DNA of 64,000 nucleotides. It comes from an uncultured Christensenellaceae bacterium. GTDB taxonomy: Bacteria > Bacillota > Clostridia > Christensenellales > Borkfalkiaceae. The stretch covers positions 1-64,000 of the forward strand of contig CAJUOP010000006.1 in assembly GCA_910588465.1 (NCBI GenBank), given 5' to 3'. Shown here in pieces: positions 58,101-64,000 of the stretch. Both the position numbers and the translations under genes were made by a program. The notes beneath the pieces were generated by a model. The model was not told the DNA's origin. It made no database searches and worked only from the letters and a program-made list of their open reading frames with translations. Each line of letters starts with the position of its first letter. Positions within the stretch are counted from its first letter, which is position 1.

Positions 58101-58560
58101 GGGCGAGCGGCAGGAAGCCGTCGACCTCGACATCAAGACGGCTTCGTTTATTCCCGAGGCGTACGTGGAGTCCAACGCGGGGCGCATGGATTGCTATAAG
58201 CAGATCGCCGAGATCAAGAACGCGAACGACTATAAGCGCGTGTGCACCTCCATGGAGGAGACGTACGGACCGCTTCCCGTCGAAACGCTCAACCTTTTAA
58301 TTATCGCGCTGATGAAGAGCTACGCCTCCCGCTTCCATGTGAAAAAAATCTCGGTGGGACCCAAGGGCGGCGCGTTCGAATTCTCCTCGATCGAAGCGCT
58401 CTCTTCCCGCGGGGCGGCGGAGGCGATGGAAAAATACCGTCAGATTTTAAGTCTGGATATGACCAGCGCGCCCGTGCTGCGCTTCCGCTTTATGGGCGAC
58501 GGCGGAAAAACAATGGTGCAAATGACGAAATTTTTAAAATTTGCGCTAACTTTTGCGTGA
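55171..58560 (+). CDS. mfd: transcription-repair coupling factor Mfd
   Basis: A 1129-residue translocase that removes stalled RNA polymerase and recruits UvrA. It has the N-terminal UvrB-like part, the CarD-like RNAP-interaction domain (GDYAVHEKYGVGRITG), RecG-like helicase core with Walker A LLCGDVGFGKTEVALRA, DEEQ in VLDEEQRFGVEHK, TMTATPIPRTLHLSL, the TRG motif region (RGRVGRGTRLAHAYFTY) and the C-terminal TRCF domain. pth-mfd is a conserved pair. Confidence 0.96.
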   Translation: MRDFFSFENLKGDYPQLGQDLLNGLPAAAFGLSDPQKYLIASLFAGRAVYLAPDALAAKRAAEAIRTLSGKQCALLTAKDEVLTYRKAGSKDALYSRLTALYEWRDGADILVCDIEAAVQLVPETLPVFRLQTGKETEMRALVEALTLAGYRREYTVESKGAFAVRGDILDLFPVNCEHPVRVDFFGDEVESIKPYDEITGERYPQLTSLNVVSATDAVYSEEDRARFKELFAQELKRAPSETARARLSQIAAEISAGEIFDFVLPELKNSRDFFSTLPPDVLLIFDECKLIKDKLEGLYKEHYERFSMLKEGGEAMSFSVRQYAPFESVSDLKRFRAVALSSFVSNAYFFNPIRTYNLPSGPARRYLNSLPDMFTDVRAWLKTGYRILLFAGSAERAEKLREELSQEYLPVAPLPSSLEAFKGIGVRAEPLDKGFLLHECKLAVIGTSDLFTKAPAQRRIKKRRGDLFLAPEVGDYAVHEKYGVGRITGTKKIETTDGVKEYVALAYKDGDCLYVPVEQMDVLSKYMGGDNPALSKIGGGEFERVKARVRASLKKMAFDLKQLYAERSEQRGYVFPEYAEEMEEFEAAFPYEETPDQLTSIEEIKRDMCSEKVMDRLLCGDVGFGKTEVALRAAYLCILAGRQVALMCPSTVLSEQHYRTAVERMKEFGVRVEALNRFRTEREQNRILSALEKGDVDLLIGTHRLLSKDVKFHDLGLLVLDEEQRFGVEHKEKIKNIKRDVDCLTMTATPIPRTLHLSLSGIRDISTIQTPPHARLPVQTYVAEETETLVRDACVREIARGGQIFLLYNKVESIYSYAHRLQEIVPEARVCVAHGRMEKSVLENNVFGFYRGEYDVLVTTTIIENGIDLPNANTLIAIDADRLGISQLYQLRGRVGRGTRLAHAYFTYKPERVMTETAAERLKAIMQFTELGSGFRIAMRDLEIRGAGNVLGAEQHGHMDKVGYELYAKILKEELTGERQEAVDLDIKTASFIPEAYVESNAGRMDCYKQIAEIKNANDYKRVCTSMEETYGPLPVETLNLLIIALMKSYASRFHVKKISVGPKGGAFEFSSIEALSSRGAAEAMEKYRQILSLDMTSAPVLRFRFMGDGGKTMVQMTKFLKFALTFA

Positions 58561-58576
58561 ATTTCATAAAAAAGAA

Positions 58577-58605
58577 TTGCGAAAAATCCGCAAATAGGTT
58601 ATAAT
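58577..58605 (+). promoter_or_regulatory. sigma-A promoter of the PrsA-like lipoprotein
   Basis: TTGCGA (58577-58582), 17 bp, TATAAT (58600-58605). Confidence 0.7.
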
Positions 58606-58662
58606 GATTAAAGTGTATCATGCAGAATTATCTGCATTGGGAAATTATTCGGAGCAAACGTT

Positions 58663-60750
58663 ATGAAAAAAAGAACAAAAGCGGCTGCGGCGGTTTCGAT
58701 TGCGCTCGTGTTGGCGTGCGGAGCATTCGCGGGATGCGATTTAATTACGACGGACGCAAGCAGGGATATGCAGCAGATTATTGCGGAGGTGGATATCTCC
58801 TCTTCCGCCGATTTTGCCAAAGACGGAGAATTCGACGGGTTCCAGTCCGCCGTCGGCAAAGCGGAAATCAGCAAGCGCGATCTGATTGCGAGCTTTATCG
58901 CAAACTATTCCTCGTTCTCTTCCTACGTGCAATCGGGAAGCGCGACGATGAAGAGCATTTTCGACACGCTGAGCAACTCCCTGGTGGAGCGGCAGATCTA
59001 TTTGCAGTACGCCAAGGCGTATCTGCTCAAATACGGTGCGTGGAAGGAGGAGAGCGCGGAACGCGAAACGTTCAGCCTTTCCGAATACGAAAAGCTTTTG
59101 CAGCAGGAATACAAGTCCGACGTCGAGCGCGACGTGGTGCTTTTGGGCTTTTTCCTCACGCAGGAGGAGCGCGACAGAACGGATTATAATCTCCGTGTCA
59201 TGTTTAACGGCGCGATCGACGACGCCGAGGAAGAGTTTATCGACAAAACCGACGACGAAACGGAGTACGAAAGCGACGTGCGCACGCTCCCCACGGGCGT
59301 GGGTACGGAGAATTCCGACTATTACGACACCGCGTACAGAATTTACACGGGCGCGGGCGACAACGCCACCAACTACGGCTCCTACGAGCGGCTGAAAAAT
59401 TCCACCGTCACTTCCAGACGGCAGGCGTACGATAAGTTCCTTTCCAACCTTCGCCGCAACAATCTGTTGCTGGCGGGCGAGAACACCAACGATATCGAAA
59501 CGCTCAGCTACTTTCAAATCGAACGCAAATCCGCTTACGAGGACTCGCTCGTGCGCAAGCTTTCGGATACGTTCACGGCGGAAGCGGTTGCCAAAATCAC
59601 CGAGGAATGGTGCAACGAGCAGTTCGCGAACGCACTCCGTAACCAGACGGACAACTTTAAAAACAACCCGTCCGCACTGAAAACCGCGCTCGACGGCGTT
59701 TCGGATACCTCGTTCGTGCTCACCTCGCCGGACAACCTCAACTACGGCTTTGTGTACAACATTCTGCTTCCCTTCTCGGCAAAGCAGGAGGAGGAGCTCG
59801 CCGACGCCGATCAGGACTATGCGGACGGCAAGGGCAACAAGTTCGAAACGCGCGCCCGCCTTTTAAGCAACGTGACCGCGACCGACTTGCGCGGAAGCTG
59901 GTTTACGGGCGAAACCGACCATTCGTTTACGGCGCAGAGCGAGCTGAACGCCTACACGGGCGGCAACGCAAACAGAACGCTTTTGTTCTTCGAGGACGAA
60001 TTACAGGGCGAAAACGGCAAATACGAACGCATAAATAATTACCTCGGGAAATATACCTATAACGGGACGTACGACGAGGAGAACCGCGTTTACGAACCGA
60101 ACGTGATCAAAATCGACGATTTTATCGCTGAAATGCAGGGTTATTTAAACCACGTGCTCGGGGCGGGCAGCGCGTCGGGCGAGAGAACAGAGAGCTACGG
60201 CAAGAATTATTACAATGCCGACGGAACGGTGAATTATGAGTCTTTCCTTTATTTCAAAGGAAAGGTGAATTTCGATAAATTCAACGCGAACGAGATTTTT
60301 AAGAGCGGCAGCAGGGAAAACCTCGCCATGTCGGCGATCAACGAATTGCTGTTCGCTTACAATACCGACCCGGGCGGCTTTAACAAATATCTCGGCTATG
60401 CGGTGGTCGCCGATAAGACCGACTTCGTTTCCGAGTTCGAGTACGCGGCGCAGCTTGCGGTAAAGGGCGGCGCGGGCACCTATACGGTGGCTCCCTCCGA
60501 CTACGGCTGGCACATTATGTATTGCACGTTCTCCTACGTGGATTGCGTGGAGGGCACGGCGTCTCCCTACAAGTTCGAATATTCTCAGCGTTACGAAGAG
60601 GGGACGTTCTCCAACCTGTATTTCGAGAGCTTGAAGCCCGAGGCGGTGAACACGGACGCGACCAACCGCCGCACGAAGATCATCAGCTCGTTTAAGGATT
60701 GTTCTACGGTTTACGAGGAGCGTTATTCCGATTGGTCGAACATCGGCTGA
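58663..60750 (+). CDS. large lipoprotein, PrsA/SurA-like folding factor (putative)
   Basis: 695 residues with a lipoprotein signal (lipobox FAGC, C25). The long middle is helical with chaperone-like character; the end (FNKYLGYAVVADKTDFVSEFEYAAQLAVKGGAGTYTVAPSDYGWHIMYCTF) resembles the last strands of a parvulin rotamase (the GWHII motif). In Clostridia a PrsA/SurA-type gene often follows mfd, which supports the call. It is about twice the usual length and the catalytic parvulin residues are not evident, so it may be a chaperone without isomerase activity. Confidence 0.72.
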   Translation: MKKRTKAAAAVSIALVLACGAFAGCDLITTDASRDMQQIIAEVDISSSADFAKDGEFDGFQSAVGKAEISKRDLIASFIANYSSFSSYVQSGSATMKSIFDTLSNSLVERQIYLQYAKAYLLKYGAWKEESAERETFSLSEYEKLLQQEYKSDVERDVVLLGFFLTQEERDRTDYNLRVMFNGAIDDAEEEFIDKTDDETEYESDVRTLPTGVGTENSDYYDTAYRIYTGAGDNATNYGSYERLKNSTVTSRRQAYDKFLSNLRRNNLLLAGENTNDIETLSYFQIERKSAYEDSLVRKLSDTFTAEAVAKITEEWCNEQFANALRNQTDNFKNNPSALKTALDGVSDTSFVLTSPDNLNYGFVYNILLPFSAKQEEELADADQDYADGKGNKFETRARLLSNVTATDLRGSWFTGETDHSFTAQSELNAYTGGNANRTLLFFEDELQGENGKYERINNYLGKYTYNGTYDEENRVYEPNVIKIDDFIAEMQGYLNHVLGAGSASGERTESYGKNYYNADGTVNYESFLYFKGKVNFDKFNANEIFKSGSRENLAMSAINELLFAYNTDPGGFNKYLGYAVVADKTDFVSEFEYAAQLAVKGGAGTYTVAPSDYGWHIMYCTFSYVDCVEGTASPYKFEYSQRYEEGTFSNLYFESLKPEAVNTDATNRRTKIISSFKDCSTVYEERYSDWSNIG

Positions 60751-60788
60751 TCGTTTGGTAGACCGAAATTTCGGAAAAGGAACGGAAT

Positions 60789-61625
60789 ATGACGGTTTTC
60801 GAATCCATTTGGAAATCTATGATATTAGGTACGGTGCAGGGACTCACGGAGTTCCTGCCCGTTTCGTCAAGCGGGCATTTGACGTTGATGCAGGAAATTT
60901 TGCGGTACGAGATCGCCGAGGGCGGAAAAATGTTCGTGAATATCCTGCTGCACTTCGGCACGCTGATCGCCGTGCTGTTCGTGTTCTGGCGGGATATCCT
61001 CGCGCTTTTCCGCAAGCCCTTTAAAACGCTGCTTATGCTGATTGTCGCCACCATTCCCGCGGGCGTCGTAGGATTGCTGTTAAACGACAAAATAGGGGCG
61101 CTGTTCGAGCCCTCGCAAAACGCGCGCTGGCTGGCGTATCTTGCGATTTTTTTCGCGGTGACCGCGCTGATGCTGCTAATTACAGAGTATGTCGCCAAAC
61201 GCCGGAAAAAGCACCGTCCGCTCGGCTGGGGGAACGCCGCGGCGATGGGCGTAATGCAGGCGTTCGCGCTCTTCCCGGGGATTTCGCGCAGCGGCTCCAC
61301 CATTGCCGCGGGCGTGGTTTCGGGAGCCAAGACGGAGGACGTGGCGAAGTTTTCGTTTTTAATGAGTATTCCCGTAATACTGGGCAGCCTTGTGCTCGAA
61401 CTGAAAGACGTGATATTTCCTGCCGAAGGCGTTTCGCTCGTGTTGGGCGCGGCGGAGATTTGGGGAATGCTCGCGGGGGTGGTCTGCTCCGCCGTCTCGG
61501 GACTGTTCGCCATTAAGGTAATGTTAAAGGTGATCGGAAAAGCCAACTACAAGTGGTTTTCGCTGTATCTGGTGATGCTGTCGCTCAGTTGCTTCTGGCT
61601 GGATATTTTGGGCGTTTTGGTATAA
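60789..61625 (+). CDS. uppP: undecaprenyl-diphosphate phosphatase UppP (BacA)
   Basis: A 278-residue membrane enzyme that recycles the C55 lipid carrier of cell-wall synthesis; high levels give bacitracin resistance in the family. The two active-site segments are QGLTEFLPVSSSGHL and FPGISRSGSTIAAGV; about eight spans. AAGGAA before the ATG. Confidence 0.95.
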   Translation: MTVFESIWKSMILGTVQGLTEFLPVSSSGHLTLMQEILRYEIAEGGKMFVNILLHFGTLIAVLFVFWRDILALFRKPFKTLLMLIVATIPAGVVGLLLNDKIGALFEPSQNARWLAYLAIFFAVTALMLLITEYVAKRRKKHRPLGWGNAAAMGVMQAFALFPGISRSGSTIAAGVVSGAKTEDVAKFSFLMSIPVILGSLVLELKDVIFPAEGVSLVLGAAEIWGMLAGVVCSAVSGLFAIKVMLKVIGKANYKWFSLYLVMLSLSCFWLDILGVLV

Positions 61626-61664
61626 TTTTGCTTTTGCTCCGCAAATTAAGGGCAGAGGTGAAGC

Positions 61665-61817
61665 ATGAAACTGCATTGCGGAGACAAATGTCCCAGAACG
61701 GGAACGTACAACGTAAAGAACAAAAAGGGGGCGGCGGTCAGCTCGATTTATATCGGCGAGGGCGAGAGTATGCCCCCCACGCAGTATTCCGACTGTTATT
61801 ACGAATGGGACGAATAA
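61665..61817 (+). CDS. YjzC-like small protein, 50 residues
   Basis: MKLHCGDKCPRTGTYNVKNKKGAAV, then SSIYIGEGESMPPTQYSDCYYEWDE. The pattern G-D-x-C-P-x-T-G-x-Y ... V-x-x-G-x-x-(F/M)-P-P-T is that of the small YjzC family, here with Cys residues (C5, C9 and one near the end) that could bind a metal. Ribosome site AGAGGTGA is strong; a terminator follows. Too short for automatic gene callers in some settings, but well supported. Function unknown. Confidence 0.8.
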   Translation: MKLHCGDKCPRTGTYNVKNKKGAAVSSIYIGEGESMPPTQYSDCYYEWDE

Positions 61818-61849
61818 AAAAACGGACGGGGTCCCCGTCCGTTTTTTTA
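61817..61849 (+). terminator. terminator after the YjzC-like gene
   Basis: AAAAACGGACGGGG paired with CCCCGTCCGTTTTTTT (perfect dyad with minimal loop). Confidence 0.9.
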
Positions 61850-61880
61850 TAAATATTTTTGAAAAACGGCGGAAAAACCG

Positions 61881-61909
61881 TTGACAAACGCAGGGGAATT
61901 TGTTAAACT
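61881..61909 (+). promoter_or_regulatory. sigma-A promoter of the infC operon
   Basis: TTGACA (61881-61886), 17 bp, TAAACT (61904-61909), extended TGT. Confidence 0.8.
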
Positions 61910-61916
61910 GTTACAG

Positions 61917-62051
61917 TCAAGCAGAGGTAACCCCTTCTCTCCGCGGCGCTTACGGTGCGCGGGTCGATAGTTTTTGGAAAGTTTGCGCGGATTCTCCGCG
62001 GGATTTTAACGGAAATTTACGGGTTGCGCTTTGCGCGACCCGTTATTTTTT
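61917..62051 (+). promoter_or_regulatory. infC leader RNA with attenuator (L20-leader type)
   Basis: A structured leader of about 150 nt ends in an 11-bp terminator stem, ACGGGTTGCGC (62019-62029) with GCGCGACCCGT (62033-62043), followed by TATTTTTTT. Upstream pairing segments (CGCGG/CCGCG near 61986-62000) could form an antiterminator. In B. subtilis ribosomal protein L20 binds the infC leader and causes termination; the same is inferred here. Confidence 0.75.
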
Positions 62052-62067
62052 TGAGAGGTGAAAAGCA

Positions 62068-62583
62068 ATTAAACCGCAAAATCAGATGAATGGGGAAATC
62101 CGCGACCGCGAAATCAGAGTTATTTCGTCGTCGGGGGAGATGCTGGGGGTCATGTCGCCGAGAGAGGCGCTGCGCCTCGCGGAAGAGGAAAATCTCGACC
62201 TTGTGAAAATTTCGCCCAATGCCGTTCCGCCCGTCTGCAAAATTATGGACTGGGGCAAATTCAAATTCGAACAGGCGAAAAAGGCGAAAGAAAACCGCAA
62301 GAATCAAAAAATCGTCGAGCTGAAAGAGGTTCAGCTTTCCATGACGATCGACGTGGGCGATTTAAACGTAAAGGCAAAGCAGGCGCGCAAATTCCTGGAA
62401 GCGGGAAATAAGGTAAAGGTTTCCATTCGTCTCCGTGGCAGACAGATGGCGCACAGCTCGATCGCCAAGGACGTTATGACGGGCTTTTACGAATCGTTAA
62501 AGGACGTCGCGGCAATCGAAAAGCCCATGAACATGGAAGGCAGAAACATTATTATGATATTGGCGCCCGCCGCGAAAAAGTAA
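62068..62583 (+). CDS. infC: translation initiation factor IF-3, ATT start
   Basis: About 171 residues. IF3 keeps the subunits apart and checks the start codon. The N-domain (NGEIRDREIRVISSSGEMLGVMSPREALRLAEEENLDLVKISPNAVPPVCKIMDWGKF) and C-domain (LSMTIDVGDLNVKAKQARKFLEAGNKVKVSIRLRGRQ) are complete. Translation probably starts at ATT 62068 (ATT AAA CCG CAA AAT CAG ATG AAT), because GAGAGGTG lies 8 bp upstream; the ATG at 62086 has no ribosome site. An ATT start is the known self-limiting device of infC in other bacteria. Confidence 0.93.
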   Translation: MKPQNQMNGEIRDREIRVISSSGEMLGVMSPREALRLAEEENLDLVKISPNAVPPVCKIMDWGKFKFEQAKKAKENRKNQKIVELKEVQLSMTIDVGDLNVKAKQARKFLEAGNKVKVSIRLRGRQMAHSSIAKDVMTGFYESLKDVAAIEKPMNMEGRNIIMILAPAAKK

Positions 62584-62627
62584 GCGGGTTAAAATAAAAA
62601 CGATTGTATAATTTGGAGGATAAAGGT

Positions 62628-62828
62628 ATGCCGAAACAGAAATCGCACAGCGGTTCCAAAAAACGCTTCTGGCTTACGGGCACCGGCAAGGTCAACAGAC
62701 CCCACGGCGGCAAGAACCATAAAGCGGAAACCAAGAACAGAAAGAGAAAGAGAAATCTTCGTCAGACGACGCTCGTTTCCTCTGCGCAGGAAAACAACGT
62801 GAAGAAGATGATTCCTTACAAGGATTAA
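62628..62828 (+). CDS. rpmI: 50S ribosomal protein L35 (bL35)
   Basis: A 66-residue basic protein: MPKQKSHSGSKKRFWLTGTGKVNRPHGGKNHKAETKNRKRKRNLRQTTLV. TTGGAGG before the ATG. Second gene of the infC operon. Confidence 0.96.
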   Translation: MPKQKSHSGSKKRFWLTGTGKVNRPHGGKNHKAETKNRKRKRNLRQTTLVSSAQENNVKKMIPYKD

Positions 62829-62840
62829 CGGGAGGGTGAT

Positions 62841-63191
62841 ATGCGTATTAAAAGAGGCGTAAACGCAATTAAAAAACGCAGAAAGATTTTTAAGCTTTCT
62901 AAGGGCTATTTCGGAAACAAGAGCAAAAACTACCGCATCGCGAGAGAAGCGGTGATGAAGTCCCTCAACTATGCCTACGTCGGCAGAAAGTTGAGAAAGC
63001 GCGATATGCGCAGTCTTTGGATCGCCCGTATCAACGCAGGCGCGCGCGAGAACGGACTTTCCTATTCCAGACTCATGCACGGCTTAAAGGTTGCGGGGAT
63101 CGAGCTGAACCGCAAGGTGCTTGCCGACCTCGCCGTATCGGATGCGAAGGCGTTTGCCGAGATCTGCGAAAAGGCGAAAGCCGCAATTTAA
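62841..63191 (+). CDS. rplT: 50S ribosomal protein L20 (bL20)
   Basis: A 116-residue assembly protein and probable autoregulator of the operon through the leader RNA. MRIKRGVNAIKKRRKIFKLSKGYFGNKSKNYRIAREAVMKSLNYAYVGRKLRKRDMRSLWIARINAGARENGLSYSRLMHGLK is the complete family pattern. Confidence 0.97.
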   Translation: MRIKRGVNAIKKRRKIFKLSKGYFGNKSKNYRIAREAVMKSLNYAYVGRKLRKRDMRSLWIARINAGARENGLSYSRLMHGLKVAGIELNRKVLADLAVSDAKAFAEICEKAKAAI

Positions 63192-63204
63192 CAAAAAGAA
63201 AGAC

Positions 63205-63230
63205 AAGCCTTTTAATAAAAGGCTTTTTTC
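63205..63230 (+). terminator. terminator of the infC operon
   Basis: AAGCCTTTT/AAAAGGCTT with loop AAT, followed by TTTT. It lies only 9 bp before the next ATG. Confidence 0.85.
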
Positions 63231-63238
63231 TCATTAAA

Positions 63239-63970
63239 ATGGTTATCGTATCGAAAAACAATCCGCTCGTAAAAGAACTTGCCGCGTTGAAAGAGAAAAA
63301 GTTCCGCAAGGAAAGGGGCGCCTTTCTCGTCGAGGGCGAGAAGATGGTGCGCGAATGTCTGAAAAGCGGGTTAGCCGTTTCGCGGGTGATTGCGCGCGAA
63401 GATTACCGCGGGGAGATCGTCCCCGATGCCGTGCTCGGGCAGGATGCGTTTAAGGCGGTCTGCGACGAAAAGACTCCTCAGCGGCTTTTGGCGGAGGTGA
63501 AGCTCCCGCAGACGGAATTGCGGGCGCCGCAGGCTTCCTGTCTGCTGCTCGACGGCGTCTCCGACCCCGCCAACGTGGGCGCGATCGTGCGGACCGCGGT
63601 TGCCGCGGGCTATCGGGAGATTTATTGCGTTTCCTGTGCGGACCCGTATTCGCCCAAGAGCGTGCGGGCAAGCATGAGCGGCGTGTTTTTCGCAACGGTC
63701 ATGCAGGGCTCCCGCGAGGAGGCGTTGCGTTCGCTTGCGGGCGTTCCGCTGATCGCGGCGGACATGAACGGCGAAAACGCGTTTGCGTTCTCCGCGCCGC
63801 CAAAATTCGCGCTTTGCATCGGGAACGAAGGGAACGGACTTTCGCAGCAGGTCTCGGAAAGGGCGGCTTACACCGTAAAAATTCCCATGGGCGAGCATAC
63901 CGAAAGCTTAAACGCGGCGGTCTCCGCGGGGATTTTGATGTACTTATTAAAAAAGAATTTGTTTTGTTAG
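63239..63970 (+). CDS. SpoU/TrmH-family RNA 2'-O-methyltransferase
   Basis: 243 residues. The N-terminal substrate-binding domain (NNPLVKELAALKEKKFRKERGAFLVEGEKMVRECLKSG) is of the RlmB/TsnR type, followed by the SPOUT domain with the knot motifs LLLDGVSDPANVGAIVRTAVAAG, CIGNEGNGLS and IPMGEHTESLNAAVSAGILMY. It methylates the 2'-O of a ribose in rRNA, site unknown. The start follows the rplT terminator with no ribosome site. Its place after rplT is conserved in Firmicutes (ysgA). Confidence 0.92.
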   Translation: MVIVSKNNPLVKELAALKEKKFRKERGAFLVEGEKMVRECLKSGLAVSRVIAREDYRGEIVPDAVLGQDAFKAVCDEKTPQRLLAEVKLPQTELRAPQASCLLLDGVSDPANVGAIVRTAVAAGYREIYCVSCADPYSPKSVRASMSGVFFATVMQGSREEALRSLAGVPLIAADMNGENAFAFSAPPKFALCIGNEGNGLSQQVSERAAYTVKIPMGEHTESLNAAVSAGILMYLLKKNLFC

Positions 63971-63980
63971 GAGGTGACCC

Positions 63981-64000
63981 ATGTCGGGACACAGCAAATG
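63981..64000 (+). CDS. YebC/PmpR-family protein, start only (cut by window end)
   Basis: ATG 63981 behind AGGAGGTGA opens MSGHSK, the invariant first residues of YebC-family proteins (translation factor/transcription regulator). Only six codons and two bases are inside the window. Confidence 0.75.

Noticed and set aside
1..64000. tRNA or rRNA genes
   Set aside because: No cloverleaf-like or rRNA sequence was recognised in the gaps; a tRNA-finding program was not available, so a missed tRNA is possible but unlikely given the small gaps.

Overview
The window is a chromosomal segment of a bacterium of the class Clostridia (Bacillota), probably an uncultured gut lineage; the genus cannot be fixed from sequence alone. 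The evidence is the SCIFF peptide with its radical SAM maturase, the sporulation pair yqfC-yqfD, hemZ, KtrAB, YqzL, a single bifunctional RelA, and gene orders typical of Firmicutes (yqfC-yqfD-phoH-pgpH-ybeY-era-yqzL-recO; ruvC-ruvA-ruvB-queA-tgt-yajC-scfA-scfB-secD-secF-recJ-relA-hemZ; pth-mfd; infC-rpmI-rplT). Most of the DNA looks moderately GC-rich. Most promoters that can be read are sigma-A type, TTGAC(A/G) and TA(T/A)AAT with 17-18 bp between, often with an extended TGn.

Layout. 1-1740: remnant of a mobilizable element, with an oriT-like hairpin and nic-like site and a serine recombinase gene that lacks its catalytic domain and carries an in-frame stop. 1741-2280: dispersed and tandem repeats. 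2281-4407: ktrB-ktrA potassium uptake. 4421-6690: class II aldolase and GAPDH, divergent. 6710-12581: yqfCD, phoH, pgpH, ybeY, era, yqzL, recO. 12629-14880: nadB-nadC. 14897-15747: a cupin gene and an HxlR regulator, divergent around a perfect 14-bp inverted repeat. 15766-19360: rpmG-secE-nusG, rplK-rplA and rplJ-rplL with RNA leaders. 19411-22234: a cyclophilin-like lipoprotein and three genes of unknown role. 22491-25993: a ruvX-DUF1292 fusion, pdxS-pdxT-queH and a cysteine hydrolase. 26098-32310: accessory surface genes, namely an XRE regulator beside an operator-controlled BspA-type lipoprotein, then a repeat-rich lipoprotein broken at two A8 tracts, with a YggS gene between. 32399-49659: the DNA repair, queuosine, Sec, SCIFF, recJ, relA and hemZ block. 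49844-50307: a second XRE gene diverging from a 44-residue microprotein. 50340-52979: rpsO-pnp. 53150-58560: prs, pth, mfd. 58577-61849: PrsA-like lipoprotein, uppP, a YjzC-like small protein. 61881-64000: infC operon with attenuator, an rRNA methyltransferase and the first codons of a YebC gene.

Most genes are housekeeping: translation, recombination and repair, NAD, PLP and queuosine cofactors, c-di-AMP turnover, K+ uptake and protein export. The points most worth a second look are a SecD/SecF pair that lacks the transmembrane aspartates of the proton relay; two XRE regulator/promoter modules, one with two 21-bp operators spaced three helical turns apart; the lipoprotein with two A8 frameshift tracts; the RuvX-DUF1292 fusion with an internal start; ATT start codons at infC and probably phoH; a PgpH without its extracellular domain; twin L1-type RNA hairpins; and a family of inverted intergenic repeats at five loci. 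No tRNA, rRNA or CRISPR array was recognised.
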